Source of the DNA: Codonopsis lanceolata
Lineage: Eukaryota > Streptophyta > Magnoliopsida > Asterales > Campanulaceae
DNA length: 64,000 nucleotides
NCBI GenBank assembly: GCA_013146195.2
Contig: CM028380.1
Location: 83,113,142-83,177,141 of the forward strand
Reading direction: 5' to 3'
Numbering within the stretch: position 1 is the first letter of the stretch; every line of letters begins with the position of its first letter. Both the position numbers and the translations under genes were made by a program. Shown piece by piece: positions 31,865-43,730 of the stretch. The notes under the pieces are model-generated. The model ran no database searches, had not been told where the DNA came from, and saw nothing but the letters and a program-made list of their open reading frames with translations.

Positions 31865-34424
31865 TCAGAGACAATGATGGGTGCGGCTTCTCAATGATTT
31901 TATCATCGATAAGGTCTTGGAAATCATTCCCGAGTGAGAAGCATTTATCGGTGATATGGCCACTGGATTGGTGGTATTCTTTTTTTTTTTAGAAAACAGG
32001 GGCGGCACCCTGCGGAATTTTATTAGAAATAAAAGCAAGTACAAACTTGAGGGGGACAATCAGCCTGGCCCTTATAAATGGGAGGGCAAAGAAGCCTGAC
32101 CTCAAATTGGAAATACAAAGAAATAGTAGGATATAAAAACTTAAGCCCTACGTCTAACATACGGAGTACCAGCTTTATCCAGAGCAATAGAACCACGGAT
32201 GCGGGGAGGCATTGAAGAAACATTATGCGGAGAAAGGCGAAAGAATCACGCCCAAATTGGCAAGAAGATCCGCAACACTATTAGCTTTTAAAATAATTCA
32301 TCGTCAAGAATATCTTTAATCTGATGAAGAATTTCCCAACATTTCCAAGGAAACTTGTGATTTGCTGTGAGACAATCAACCAGAACCTTGGAATCAAGCT
32401 CAATTATGGCATCCCTAAAACCAGCTCCTTTAAGCCATTTCACACCTTCGAAAGCTTTGCTTCAATAGAGTTTGTAGATGAGCATAAAAGGAAGAAAAGG
32501 CATATATAAGATCTCCGTTCGAATTACGAACAATTCCGCCACCCCCACTAATACCAGGATTATCGCGGGAAGCTCCATCCGTGTTTAACTTAACCTTCAA
32601 ATGAGGGGAGGGGAATCCATTTAACAATCCGGGCAGAACGAGAAAACAACTGATTTGAGCTTAAAGCCGTGGGGCTGTGATGAGAATCAATCAAGGCAGA
32701 TAAATCCTTTCGAATAGAGACTATAAGAGAGTTGGCCGATTGACCCTGTCCATCAAAGAAGAAAGAATTTATGTTTTTCCAAACATGCCAAAGAATCAAA
32801 GAGGGAAGAACAATATGAGGCATAGACTTCGAGTGAAAAAGCCACCAAGAGAGACAACAATGATGGATAGACAAAGTATAGTGCGACACTTGGAATTATT
32901 GATGGTATTCACAATACTTGTTGCGGCTCCATTTGGCCGGTAATGGATTAGGAGGTTTATAGTTTTCAAGGGGCTTAGGACTCCTTGTGATGTTAACCCT
33001 TGTAGTATCTATGACATTGGGGCATTCAATTCATCAAAGTGCCTTCTGTTTCCTTGGTAAGGTCTTATGCAGCTTCTATCATTGTTACTGTTTCCATCAA
33101 CAGAATTGACAGATTTGTTAGTCCCATATGACCATGGCACGCTACTGTATTTTTCATCCGGGACTCTTTCTACAACGTTGACTTCTTCCGTAGATTTTGC
33201 CTCTGATTCCGAATAGCAGAATGAACTTGGAGGTGTATCAATTTCTAGGGATCCTTTGCGTATATCTTCATCAATACAGACCCCTATCTCCACTATTTCT
33301 TTAAAATTTCTCTAAGGGAGATACCACATATGCTCTAGGTAAATGGGCTAGAGGTTTTTGATGAACATTATGCATGACTCCGCCGGATCAGGTATGTCCA
33401 AAGTCTGGGCAACATTTCCCTTCTATCTAGCTACAAATTCTGCAAATGTTTCATTTTCTTTTTGGGTGCATGCCTCAAGATCTCTTTTATTTTCAGGGGT
33501 AGTATTGTCCTTGTATCTTGCTAGGAACCCTTCAGCTATTTGGTCTCAAGTGCCCATGGTGCTATCATCTGCTAGCATTAACAATTGCTTAGCAGCCCCT
33601 ATCAAGGTAAGGTGAAAATTGGAGGCCATGGCTTCAAAACTAGCCCCTCTTGATTGCATGCCAGTAGCATAAGACTTTAGGTGAGAGATAGGGCATCCAG
33701 TCCCATCAAATTTTTCTATATCGGGCATTTTGAAATTTGGGGGTAGTATGGCTGATGGTTTCAACGTTAATGCCTGCGTAGAAAATTTTTCTTTGTTCTG
33801 AACTTTGAGCATCATATTTTTCAAGTTCTCCATATCTGCCTCCATTTTGGTGGGAGGGGGAGTTGGTTTTTGGTGTATGCTAGTAGGATTAGGAAAGGCT
33901 GGGTTAATTTCTGGCTGTGGTACTGGGTAAGGATTTGGGCTGGATAAGGATTCTAGGAAGGATATGGATTTTGGGCAGGATATGGATTTTGGGCAGGTAG
34001 GTTATTGGTGATTTCGGTTTGGCAGCCAGGATCATTAAGAGGTAGATAGGTTGTAACTTGGCCTGGCGGGTTATAGTTTTTTGGGTCCATATGCGGGCCA
34101 TTTTGGAGCGGATTGGTGATGGGAAAAAGAAGGTCATATGGATTCTGGGGGATATTGGTGTTTGGGAAAAGGATATGGAGGATAGGGTAGGAAAGGGTTA
34201 ATATTTGGGTAGCAGGGACTTGGTGGAGGATTTGGATTTGGGGTAATGGTAGTATTTGGTGGGTTGGTATTTGGCTAGGAAATTGGATTTGGAGGGACAT
34301 AGGAGGTTGATGCTTCTTGAGGGACTGCAGGGGAAGAGATCTCCTCACCACTTGGTTTTAAACTTTGTACAAGTTTTGTCATTTGGCTCAGCAAATGATC
34401 ATTTTGTGCATCCAGCTTTTGATC
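31865..34424 (-). pseudogene. gag: gag of element 1, main part (minus strand), interrupted by L1
   Basis: Read downward: a proline- and asparagine-rich N-terminal region (34424-33860; QNPYPAQNPYPS type), then the capsid region 33845-33546 (FKMPDIEKFDGTGCPISHLK, SFEAMASNFHLTLIG), and 33293-33009 (VPWSYGTNKSVN, GNRRHFDELNAP). The zinc-knuckle CEYHQSSGHITDKC lies across the L1 insertion (32920-32905 and 31979-31930), followed by DFQDLIDDKIIEKPHP. It aligns with the outer gag at 55.68-54.41 kb. Multiple stops and frameshifts are present. Gag proteins form the cytoplasmic virus-like particle; this copy cannot. Confidence 0.8.
31980..32887 (-). mobile_element. 5'-truncated L1-type LINE fragment
   Basis: A poly(A) tail reads as T11 at 31980-31990. 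Minus-strand frames give LPSLILWHVWKNINSFFFDG (end of the RT/zinc-binding region), then an RNase H domain start KVKLNTDGASRDNPGISGGG in a shifted frame and IELDSK further on. Plant L1 elements carry RNase H at this end. Flanks ACTGGATTGGTGGTATTC (left) and ACTTGGAATTATTGATGGTATTC (right) look like a diverged target duplication within the gag zinc knuckle. Non-functional. Confidence 0.8.
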
Positions 34425-34429
34425 CAACA

Positions 34430-36272
34430 TGTTGGTCCACAATAATGCTCAAATAGGCAAGAGGGGGTGAATAGCCTATGATGCCAATTTAAAAACTTTT
34501 CTTTTGGTGATATATAAAGCATAGTTTAAGTGGCAATTGCAGTTTATCGAGTTGAACATGTCTGCCGGTAGAGGCTATCGGTAGACTTGCTCTAAGCAGA
34601 AGTATCAACTCTGTTGGTAAGCTGCTAGTCAAATCAAAAGCCTTGTTAAAAAGGAAGTTTGGACAGCGGAAGGTAAAGAGGTTTTGATTTGGAGAAGTCT
34701 TAAGTGGTCTGTACATGAATATATGTTCAGAACAACAACACATTTATTACTTCTTTCAAATGCAGGTTTAGGAAATCAATTAGAGAATAGCTTTTCTAAA
34801 GATAAATTCATTTATAAAAGGCTCATAGATATATAAGGACTGAGAGATAAAATATTTATTAGAACATATGAATTTATTCAAAGATAAATTACATATTACA
34901 TCAGTCTAAATAATCTATGTACAGTTTCTGGCTTTATCCACCCAAGCCTCAATCCTTACTTAATTATTCATTCATGAATTTTTAAGCAGCAAAGGGCAAT
35001 AGGAGACGAGAACGAGAAACTGTTATGAGAAGAGGATTTTCAAGGTCGTTCAGATATAAAAATATATCTGAACGATTGAGTGCAAAGCACTCGTCCTTCC
35101 ATGATGAATGATTATTGCACAATCAACAGCATTTGTATTAGAATACAAATTTGAAGATATGAATGCAATATCTACAGACAGCTCTTCATTTTTGTCAGAC
35201 ATTATCTAACATCAATTTTCAAATCTTGATCTCTTTCTATTGAAGTTTCTTATCAATCTCTTCTCTTCTCCAAGCTTTTCTTCTTAACAAACCACTGAAA
35301 GTGTTTTGCTAAGATCTAGATGAGTTCGCTGCAAACTGTGTCGAGATAAGAGATACGTTGGTGAAGACGATCTCGTTGATGATCTCTTTTCTTTGAAGTT
35401 CTTGAGTAAGTTGAGTTACTCGTTGATCATCATCCGTATTTTTTCCGGATCTTGGATGTCCTTTTCTTCTTTGGGTAAGAGAGAGGATTTATATAGACGG
35501 AAGTCAATATGATCGTTGAGAGATGAAGATTTGAAGTTTCTATCCGTTTAGAGATGTAGTGGTTGAAGTCTATCGGATAGAGATCTTTGTCCACAAGATC
35601 TTTGACTGTTTGGAGCAGAGATTTAGTCATGTAGATCTTGGAACTTGTTGTCTATCATATTGTATTGATAAGTCTCTGAAGAGTAGGTTTGATGTCTATT
35701 GCACTATCAGGTGGTCTGCTCATATAAAGTAATTGCTTTTTGACTTTATCAGACTACTTGAGTGAGAGAAAGTCTTGTAGCTTTAAGTATGTCAAGCTTT
35801 CTAAGGCTTGAACATATTTGACTTGATTTGAGCAGCTTCTAGACTTTTCTCTGTAGCACGTGCAGAATTTAAAGTCTGCCGGTGGAATGCTTCGAACCAG
35901 TGGAAACAAGTCTTCCGATTCAAGAGAAATGATGTCTGCTGGTGCGAACAATTTAACTTGTAGCAAGTCTGCGGTGGTGAGTCTTCAAGATGTTCTGATA
36001 TTTATCACTGAAGGCTTTTGACATAGCTACAAGTCTCCCGGTGCTGAGTGCGTATGAAGTGTTGGTCTGTTTTCAATCATCATGTAGGAAGGTAGGACTT
36101 GATCAGGTTGCACCTAATCTGAGACCTATGTGATGTCACACGAGTTGCTACACTAACCGGTACGCAGACCTTTTAGGCACTCGTAATGACTCACTTGTAA
36201 TGGGAGCAAACAAATCAACATATATAGAATATGCAAGGTGATAACTAAATTATCAAGAAGCATATTCCAACA
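34430..36272 (-). mobile_element. Ty1/copia solo LTR, 1843 bp (copy D')
   Basis: Inverse of the LTR at 22266-24121, with edges TGTTGG and CCAACA. Flanks CAACA (34425-34429) and CAACC (36273-36277) fit a 5-bp duplication with one change. The gag reading resumes in phase across it (PTPAM, two stops, then WLDQKLDAQN). No internal copia sequence remains, so it is a solo LTR formed by LTR-LTR recombination. Confidence 0.88.
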
Positions 36273-36277
36273 CAACC

Positions 36278-36359
36278 ATTACTACATGGCTGGAGTCGGA
36301 ACGTCCTCCGGAGCCCCTGTATCTGTACCCATAGCGGACTGCTCACTTTCTGCTGCCAT
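36278..36359 (-). pseudogene. gag: N-terminal end of element 1 gag
   Basis: The start codon is at 36359-36357. About 25 codons (MAAESEQSAMGTDTGAPEDV and onward) are followed by TAG TAA and then the copia insertion. The product would be the first part of the capsid polyprotein. Confidence 0.65.
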
Positions 36360-37664
36360 ATTGCTCAGATCTGTACCTCTAAACCGATACTACCCTTTTC
36401 TGATCTAACCCTGATACTTTTTTGATCTACTTTCTGTGCCTGTTTCCCGTATCAGCCGGCCAGTATTATCTCTGCCTTTCCAAATTCGGGCCGGGTTTCT
36501 GAGGAAAATGGGTTTTGGAGGTATCAGAAAGGTTGGCTGAAGGCTTTTTGGGCTAGGAGTACGGTGTGCCTTTATTAGTGTATTTTTTTTCCTACACTTG
36601 ACTGGACAAGCACCTGCTTTGTTTTGACAGTCTCAGGACTATTCCTGGAATAGTGGATTCTTTCTCCAGAGTATAGGACCAACGTATTCTACCTGCCTTT
36701 CGACTCCCCAAGATCGGACTGATCCCAGGCGAAGGGCCTATACTCTTTCCGGGATCTACCATTCAAAATGGTTTAGGTCGAGCATCAGAAAATAACCAAT
36801 CAGCCCATGTGTATTTATTTATCATGATTTTTTTTTACTCACATTTTTTTTGCTTACTATTTTTTTCGATCTCTTTTTTTTTTTTTTTTTGCTTTTATTT
36901 TCATTTTTTTTACACAAGGGCTGACCAATGATTCAGAGATGCAAAAACCGGTCGGTCTTTGAAGTGTCCTGAAAATCTATATGCATTCTAACGATGGCTT
37001 ATGCAGGGGGTAAGCTGGCCAAGGTGTAGGGTAGCAATTTGGAATATATTTACATGCGTGCGCGTGTGTGCGGTATCTTAAAAGCAGTAAAAAAAAATTT
37101 TTTTCAGATATAAACATAAAATAAAACAGATATGGCATGTCTTGCTGTTACTTGTGGATTTTCTCGACTTTTTTTAGTTTGAGTGCGAGCAAACATGCAA
37201 TCACATCAAGAAATAAGAAGAGCGGGGAATCTATCTATTCCTATTAATTACAAATTTGTCCTATATCCCCAAAATAAAATGACAGAATGAAATAATAAAT
37301 GTACAAATTTGCGTAGTAAAAATAAACAGAACGGAAATAATAATGTAGAGCCGAAAATAAGGCAATAATAAAGATAAAGCCCCGGCCCTTTTGTTATGCT
37401 GCCCGGAAATTTATTACACATATATATATTTTTTGAAATTATATATATATTAAATATTTTTAAATATACCCGTAACAGTTACTAGAACGAGACTGCTGCA
37501 AGATGGAGGATCATATCCACAAATATAGACACGGATGTATAGGAATGCAATATTCAAATGCATAAATAAATATAACAAGCATACTTTAGCCAGAAATAAA
37601 GAAAAAACAAAAAAAGTTTTTTTATGAGTCTAGCCCTCCATTTTTATTTAAAATAAAAATGATA
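36360..37664 (-). other. 5' leader of element 1
   Basis: Non-coding leader between the PBS and gag. The part at 36590-36780 matches 19890-20030. The stretch nearest the PBS (GAGGGCTAGACTCAT on the minus strand) matches 45583-45597 of element 2. Several T-rich runs; no gene. Confidence 0.6.
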
Positions 37665-37682
37665 TCCCAAGCTGAGTTGTCA
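37665..37682 (-). promoter_or_regulatory. Primer-binding site of element 1 (diverged)
   Basis: On the minus strand, TGACAACTCAGCTTGGGA lies one base beyond the 5' LTR and corresponds to TGGCGACTCTGCTGGGGA of element 2. The latter is the tRNA-Arg-type site used by Ogre elements. Confidence 0.7.
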
Positions 37683-37683
37683 C

Positions 37684-39487
37684 TGTGGGTTCCTCGGAGT
37701 GCGCCTGCGCCCCGCGCGCCCTTGGATAGGGGTGCGCGTACGTACGAAAGCGGGACACCACGCTTTCCATTCCACCCTCCCTTGTTTAGGAGAGGACGAA
37801 ATTAAAAATGCGGAAAGAGTGATGTCTTTAAAAGCACGTTGAATACGCCTCGGTAACTTCAGTGAATTTTTGGTCCAGTATGGGAGCTTTGGGTTTTCTA
37901 CATCAAGTTATCCCTTTTTTAGGGGATACCAGGATATAGGAATACATCACTCTTTTATTCACATCTTCCCTTGTTTAGGGGAAAATGAAAAATGCAAGAA
38001 AGAATGTTGCGAGGCCCCACTATGGATTTTAGGAAAATAGCCTTATGGCCTATTTCGGATCACTATGAGTGCTTTGAGTTTTCTATATCAAGTTATCCAT
38101 TTTTTAGGAGATACCAGGATATAGGAATACATCACCCTTTCATTTTCATTCTCCATTTTTTAGGGAAAAACAGAAAAGTGCAAGAAAGGAGTGTTGCGAT
38201 GTCCCACTGGATCCAAAATGTTTTAATAGAATCGTCATCTTTATTTTAAGGAAGAATTAAAGAAAAACCAAAAATAAAACCAGAGATTGCAAAAACGGGT
38301 TCGGAGGCTAAGTTACGAGTTGGGAAGGTGCTAGGCACCCAACTCGCCCTTTCGGTCTCAAAAGCGATTTTTGGCTAAAGTATGTTTTTTGTTATATTTA
38401 TCTAGCAAATAAATAAATCATTAAATACCTACAAACACATACATATTTACATTATTTACGAACTTACAGTCATCTCCTTCCAATAATTACAAATACATTT
38501 AAAAATATTTGGCCATAATAATGACTATTTTAAATGCTATTTTCTAAAATAATCCGGGCAGTACAACGGCTTATATTTTTACATTAGGCCGGATGGAAAA
38601 TAACTTTTTATAAAATAAACGCCCTTCAAGGCTCACCTTTTAGAGCGTGGGGTGCTCGCTCTATCCTTCTCGAGAGAGGGAGTCTTTTTTGCTGCTTTGC
38701 TACTGCTGCGGTGCGGGCAGAGTAACAGCTTGTGAGAGTTGCTTTTCGGACCTGTAAAACGGGCGGAGCAACTGCTTGCTTTTTGATGCTTGCTTGCTTG
38801 CCGCTAGCGGAATTTGGGCAGAACAAGGGCTTATTTTTTACTGTTTTGGCCTTTTTACTCATGCAGAGCAACGACTCTTTCCGAGAGTTTTGGACTGGGG
38901 AAATAGGGTGGATACCTAACTAGGGGACTAGGGATCACTTTGACCGGTTGGTTTTGTGTTTGGAGGAGGTTTGGAAGAGTCTCGAGGCTTTAGAGGAGGG
39001 GGAACTCACTCTCACTCACTGATCGTTCGCTGCATAAAAATAACGCACATAGTTTCTTCGGGCTTCAAGCCTTTGTGAATTGTGTCCCTAAAAGTGAGGC
39101 CGAGCACCTGTATTTATAGTTGAGAGTGTGCTTCATCGGCTTGTACCGCGTGCTTGAGAACTTGTGCTAATTCTCATGTCCTAAACACTATTTGAGGGAA
39201 GTGGGCGCCTCCCATAGGTAAATTGGGCGCCGAGCCCACTTTGAGTGTGGGTGGCGCCAGCTTTGAAATAAAAACTGGGAGCTGAACCCACTTTGAGTGT
39301 GGGTGGCACCAACTTTTGAAATTTAGCCTCGTTTTGGCACTTTTGGCCCCTGCATTTCACTATTTTACGCATCATTCTTTGTCTTTTGCATCTTTGAACC
39401 ATGTAACTTGACATTAGTTAAGTTTTAACAGGTCTTGATATTTTATGTCATGTTACATATCAGGGGTACGAAATTGGGGTGTCTACA
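37684..39487 (-). repeat. 5' LTR of element 1 (1804 bp)
   Basis: Edges TGTAGACACCCCAATTTCG (39487 downward) and CCCACA (37684). It holds the uninterrupted TATAAATA box (minus strand, about 39117-39110), stem-loop words at 39201-39260 (TGGGCGCCGAGCCCA) and CCCTTGTTTAGGGG types near 37785 and 37970. It is the empty-site reference for the MITE in the other LTR. Confidence 0.92.
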
Positions 39488-39747
39488 GGAGGTTTTGCCT
39501 GATATCGATATCCCGGAGCCATATCAGATTCCTGAGAGGGCCTGCACGTATATACTTTCTTTTCATTTATGCTTCTCTCAAACTTGTCATTATTTATCTG
39601 GACTAATATTCCTTTCTTTTTCAAGTGGATGTCCCATCCTATCGCAAGGTGGTGAAAGGCTTCTTTGACCTTGCCAAACTGTACCAACGGGCGATAAATG
39701 AATTTTCTTGCCGGGGCAATGATACCGTGAGCCGGACCAGGTGCCAA

Positions 39748-39792
<45 letters not shown>

Positions 39793-39825
39793 GATGAAGC
39801 TGACGGATCGGTCATACCAAGGTGA
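39488..39825 (+). pseudogene. PMD gene of the outer Tat element, part 2
   Basis: Continues from 24610 through VLPDIDIPEPYQIPERAC, then an intron-like stretch (about 39548-39625), then DVPSYRKVVKGFFDLAKLYQ and CRGNDTVSRTR to a stop at 39825. Compared with the first copy both splice edges have lost a base (CACGTATAT donor side, TTCAAGTGG acceptor side). A (GAT)n expansion at about 39748-39793 turns DNDDD into a run of fourteen aspartates. Not functional. Confidence 0.75.
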
Positions 39826-40440
39826 GAGGACGAGAGTATAGGGTTGGCGGAACCGGTCCTCACGTCATGGGCGGAGGCTTGGAGAGGAGCAGATCAACAC
39901 GAGCCCAGTAGCCTTTTTATTGTATTTTATTATTAATAGTAATTTACTTGAACTATAATTTTATTTAATGCAATGTAATTTATTCTACGACACATAATTA
40001 TTTAATTTGCTATTTTAGCGATGCATAAAGAAAAGAAAATGTACCATTTACCTATTATAAAGACACACTATACTTAGGAATGATGATTTTTTAGATTTGG
40101 ATTGGGGTACACTTTCGAATTTTTATTGGGTTACCATGATGCTCTGCGGGGAAAGGATTTGCAGCCTCCTCCTCCTGTTCTTGATATCTTTTCTGCTGAA
40201 GGCTTGTGAATGCTACACCTAGCCTCGTAGATTCTACGCATCCCGTTACCAGACAAGGGCCAAAATTCGCGAAAATTAGGAGCAGTCGGGGCAAAACCAG
40301 GATACGAGGCAAATTGGGAATCAATTCGGGAGCGGCCTAGGGCATAAATAGGCGCTACCCTAGGTCCTTTTGGGCACGGCACCCATAGATGGTGTTGGGG
40401 GCACCCAGAAATTTTTTCTGGGTTGTCCTGTTTGGTCCTG
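39826..40440. other. PMD 3' UTR and spacer before the next antisense gene
   Basis: 39830-40040 matches the 3' flank of the first PMD copy. The rest (40080-40440) has a minus-strand open frame of 83 codons (40131-40382) with no family I recognise. Confidence 0.45.
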
Positions 40441-40485
40441 TTGATGCACTATTTCAGTGTCGGTTGTTTTCCTTAATTTTTTCAC

Positions 40486-40493
40486 TATAAAAG
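40486..40493 (+). promoter_or_regulatory. TATA box of the DUF7745-like antisense gene
   Basis: TATAAAAG is followed by a CT-rich leader (TCTTCACACAAACTCG, TTTTCTCTCATC) and the gene start about 200 bases later. Arrangement and composition fit a plant RNA polymerase II promoter, separate from the retrotransposon LTR and on the opposite strand. Confidence 0.5.
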
Positions 40494-40688
40494 AAAATTG
40501 AAGCGACATCACTCTTCACACAAACTCGTTTTCTCTCATCTCTTCTTCATAAATCCCATCTGAATTGTTTTGGTTCTCTCAAGTAACCATATTAGTAGAC
40601 CCACTGTGCTCAAGAGTTGTCTCTCTTTGGGCTTTTTTCCCAACTTTCTTTTGTCAACCCAGATATAATTAAATCATGTCCTATCAAA

Positions 40689-41934
40689 ATGGGTGAGCCA
40701 ATTAATACTTTTCTGGATATCGATCTATATGAGACCTCCCTTAATTATTGGATACTTTCTCTGCGAGAAGAGGAGAGATAGTGGTTTGATCATGTGTATG
40801 GCTTTCGATGTATTCTCTCATGGCGGGGCCTCCATATAAACTGGGAGATGCTGAGGGCAGCATCTAGGCTTTGGTCTGTTCCCTACCATCTGTTCAACTT
40901 TTCCTTAAACGAGTGTGCCCTACTTTTGAGGAATTCTGCGCCATGGTAGGCATGCCAACCATCGTACCAATCGCTATTCCGTCTCTACGAAGACGTCCTT
41001 TATGGCGATTAGGGAACTCTTCGGTTCAAGCTCGGATGGAACTCTTTGGCTGAGATTTTACTTGGCTTGGATGCTTATGCTACTGGCAAGGAGACTTTTC
41101 CCTCTAGTAGCCCTATTTTGATACATATGTGGCTGGAGGAACATTTTAATCAAGTCATGTCTCTCGAGCTTGTAGGAGGGATGTATGCACCTACGGGTTA
41201 TGTGTCCCATGGCCATTACCGCAATAACCTTTTTACTGATCGTCATTGGATCGAACAATTTCTGCACATCGGCTCTCTCGTATAGTCTGGGTTATAAGCC
41301 ACTGGCGGATCGAGAATTTTTTCTTGTTCACCGGGGCCTACGCTCAAGTCATTCTGGCTGGTCTGCGTCAGACCACATTCTATCTACCCTACCGGATTCT
41401 CCATCAATTTGGTAGAGAGCTGGTTATTCCTGATGAGAACCAGTCCTCTGATGGACATGTTGCTTATTGAGGGGAATGTGGGTTCTCTCATCCGGGACAT
41501 GTGGGGAATAGATTATCCTTTGTGGGCCTCAGTCAATACTTTCTCTTGAGAACATGTTTCTGTCCCATGATTATCAATCATGGATACTTTTGGTTGCCAA
41601 GGAGCATTCCCGCATCATCAGGCGTGTGCTCAGGGAAATCTTGTCCAGGTGGGTCACAAGTGGCATTGATTCCCGGCTCATGGAAATTGGTGAAGACTTT
41701 GAGAGTTCTGGTTTTGTGGTCCCTCAGGCTTTATAAGAAGAATTTCAAAGGGTATACGGTCTCGAAGCCCAGATGGCACACGCTTCTGATGAGGTAGGGC
41801 CAAGCGATGCTCCTCCCCATATTAGCAATGCAGGACAGCAGAGTAATGCCCGACGAAATGATGGAGTGGGCCCAAGTAATGCTGGCAGGCGGAGTAATGC
41901 CCGACAGTGTAGAAATATGTTCCCCAGGGGGTGA
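40689..41934 (+). pseudogene. DUF7745-like extra ORF, antisense to the outer Tat pol
   Basis: The start MGEPINTFLDIDLYETSLNY is followed by a stop, then WFDHVYGFRCILSW, LFNFSLNE and, after a frameshift, CPTFEEFCAMVGMPT. The last has the shape of the PT-EE------G-P core of DUF7745-type proteins common in plant retrotransposon-rich DNA. Further shifted blocks are LLGLDAYATGKETFPSSSPI (41049-41109), YRNNLFTDRHWIEQFL (41218-41265), DREFFLFTGAYAQVILAGLR and LHQFGRELVIPDENQ (to 41440), and a tail ending at TGA 41932-41934. At least four frameshifts or stops. Function is unknown even for intact relatives. Its 3' end abuts the truncated RT reading from the other strand. Confidence 0.5.
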
Positions 41935-41935
41935 T

Positions 41936-43190
41936 AAATGAATTTTTTTTTCCTGCTCCTCTGCTGCCATTTTGATCTGGTTATAGCCTAACGTGTCGTC
42001 TACAAAGGATCTTTATTTGTGAGAAGCCACAGCATCTACCACAATATCAATGTTGGGTAGAGGGAAGTCGTCTTTGGGCGATGCCTTGTTGAGGTCGCGA
42101 AGTCTACGCAGATTCTAACCTTTCCATTAGGTTTCGACACAGTCACTATGTTTGATAGTTAAATTGGGTACTCAACTACCCGGATGAACTTGACGTGTAG
42201 CTGCTTCATGATTTCTTCTCTCACTTTCAGTGACCATTCTGGCTTAATTCTGCAGAGTTTCTGCTTAATTGGCCTCGCATCTGAGTATGTAGGAATTTGG
42301 TGCTCTATAATTGTTGGATCCAACCCAGGCATGTCTTCGTAAGACCATGCGAAGACATATGAAAACTCTTTGAGTACACTGATCAATGCTGCTCTTTCTG
42401 ACCCCTGTAGATAGCTACCGATTTTGACCTCTTTGATCTCACTGTTCAGCCACAGATTAATAACAGACAAGTCTTCTTCTGACACAGCCGATCGGTGCTT
42501 TTCTTGTTGCTTGACTAACTTTGCGAGCTCGATTAGGTATTTTTTATCTTTTGGATCCATTTTGTTAAATGACTCATTATTTATGTTAGTTAATTCATCT
42601 TTTAACGAAGGTGCAACCAAGGAATACGCAAAGACATCGAGACTTTCATTATTAATTTCAAGGGTTACATGGTTGGTTACATTATTGAGGTCCTGGGGTT
42701 TGAGGTCCTCAATTTCATGGAGCGGGCTCGTAGGTGACCAGTCCGAAGGGAAAAAGGAAACAGAGGGAAGGGTGTATCCGAAACGGTCCACCAAGTCTGT
42801 TGTTGTCAGGAGCGGTCCAACCGTTGTATACCAATTTTACAGTGGGTTATCAGCAATAGGTTCAAATTTTGTCGGGAGCTCTTCATAGCTAGTTCCCCCG
42901 TCAATCATACCCAGGAAATTATCCCCCATAAAGTCATCACCGAATAATGCCAAGGCATAATCATCATGATCTATGTTCCAGGTATTTTCGACCATTACAG
43001 TTTTATATGCAGTGCTACGGGGCTCCAGGATAACCTTTTCAATTTCATTAGTGGCGAGACTAACATCTTCGAATATCTCCCAACCAGGGCGTCTCCACCC
43101 ATTTCGGTCTATCCAGGGCTCTGGGAACATGAGATAGGCATCTGTTTCTCATTTCCTTACAAAATACCCATTTAGAGTTTTTCTAGATGA
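41936..43190 (-). pseudogene. pol: Outer Tat pol: region before RT and start of reverse transcriptase
   Basis: Read downward from 43130: a linker (MFPEPWIDRNGWRRPGW) and 42794-42159, containing FAWSYEDMPGLDPTIIEHQI, then PIKQKLCRIKPEWSLKVREE and VVEYPI, the standard entry of Tat reverse transcriptase. After a stop and a 1-bp loss it continues KPNGKVRICVDF and DLNKASPKDDFPLPNIDIVV (about 42130-42040), then LGYNQIKMAAEEQEKK, and ends at about 41945 against the antisense gene. The YxDD motif, RNase H and integrase are gone. RT would copy the element RNA into DNA. Confidence 0.8.
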
Positions 43191-43421
43191 TTATTGAGGA
43201 GGATCCTTGTAAGGCCGCTTTTCACGTTCTGCCTTATTCTTTTCATGCTTTTCTCTCATGACCGATGCTAACTCATTTGGTGTAGGTTTGTATCCTAAAC
43301 CAAATGGAGGAGTGCATTCTTTGAGTTCATCATGGACTAAATTGATAAGCCCCTGTTGATTTCTGCCAAGACCCAGACCAGGCATATAACTCATTTTTTG
43401 GAGCATGTTTAATGGGACCAT
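43191..43421 (-). pseudogene. G-patch domain of the outer Tat polyprotein
   Basis: LQKMSYMPGLGLGRNQQGL, then PFGLGYKPTPNELASVM. The spaced glycines (M-Y-PG-GLG--QQG) are the G-patch signature, an RNA-associated module found between protease and RT in many Tat/Ogre polyproteins. Its frame is intact over 76 residues but separated from neighbours by shifts. Confidence 0.75.
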
Positions 43422-43730
43422 ATCTCCGAAGATCGTGGTTTTCTTTCCAGTAATGTTAGTCTCTCGCCCATATTCAATTGCGTTGACTTTGGCCTGGGGA
43501 TGACTTCAAAGCCACTTAGAAAGATGCCTGTGTCATCATGTTCCATCTCGAGGATTGGGATATCCCCACTTTCTTTGTTTTCGATAATCTTATCAGCAAG
43601 TATGATTACAATATGGTCATCATGGATGAACTTGACACGTTGGTACAACGAAGAAGCTACCCATTTCACTCCATGGATCCAAGGACGTCCCAGTAGTAAA
43701 CTGAAAGTGGCAGGAATATCTAGGACCTGG
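43409..43730 (-). pseudogene. Outer Tat protease, C-terminal part
   Basis: LDIPATFSLLLGRPWIHGVK and VKFIHDDHIVIILADKI correspond to the second half of a retropepsin (ILGRPW block). The upstream half is at 53785-54397, on the other side of nested element 2. The last residue before the break is continued exactly (EFQV | LDIP) across the CCTGG duplication. Confidence 0.85.

Larger units (their letters stand above)
24611..39487 (-). mobile_element. Nested Tat/Ogre-lineage LTR retrotransposon (element 1), minus strand
   Basis: Both LTRs, a tRNA-Arg-type PBS, a gag pseudogene, a long 3' UTR with tandem arrays and a PPT are present. A 5-bp target duplication GGAGG flanks it (24606-24610 and 39488-39492), and the interrupted PMD frame resumes on the far side. 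No protease, RT, RNase H or integrase is found inside, so it is a non-autonomous or internally deleted member. It has been entered by an L1 fragment, a copia element (now a solo LTR) and a hAT MITE. Confidence 0.9.

Noticed and set aside
27003..37664. Complete autonomous Ogre element with pol
   Set aside because: No protease, RT, RNase H or integrase motif could be found in this interval on either strand.
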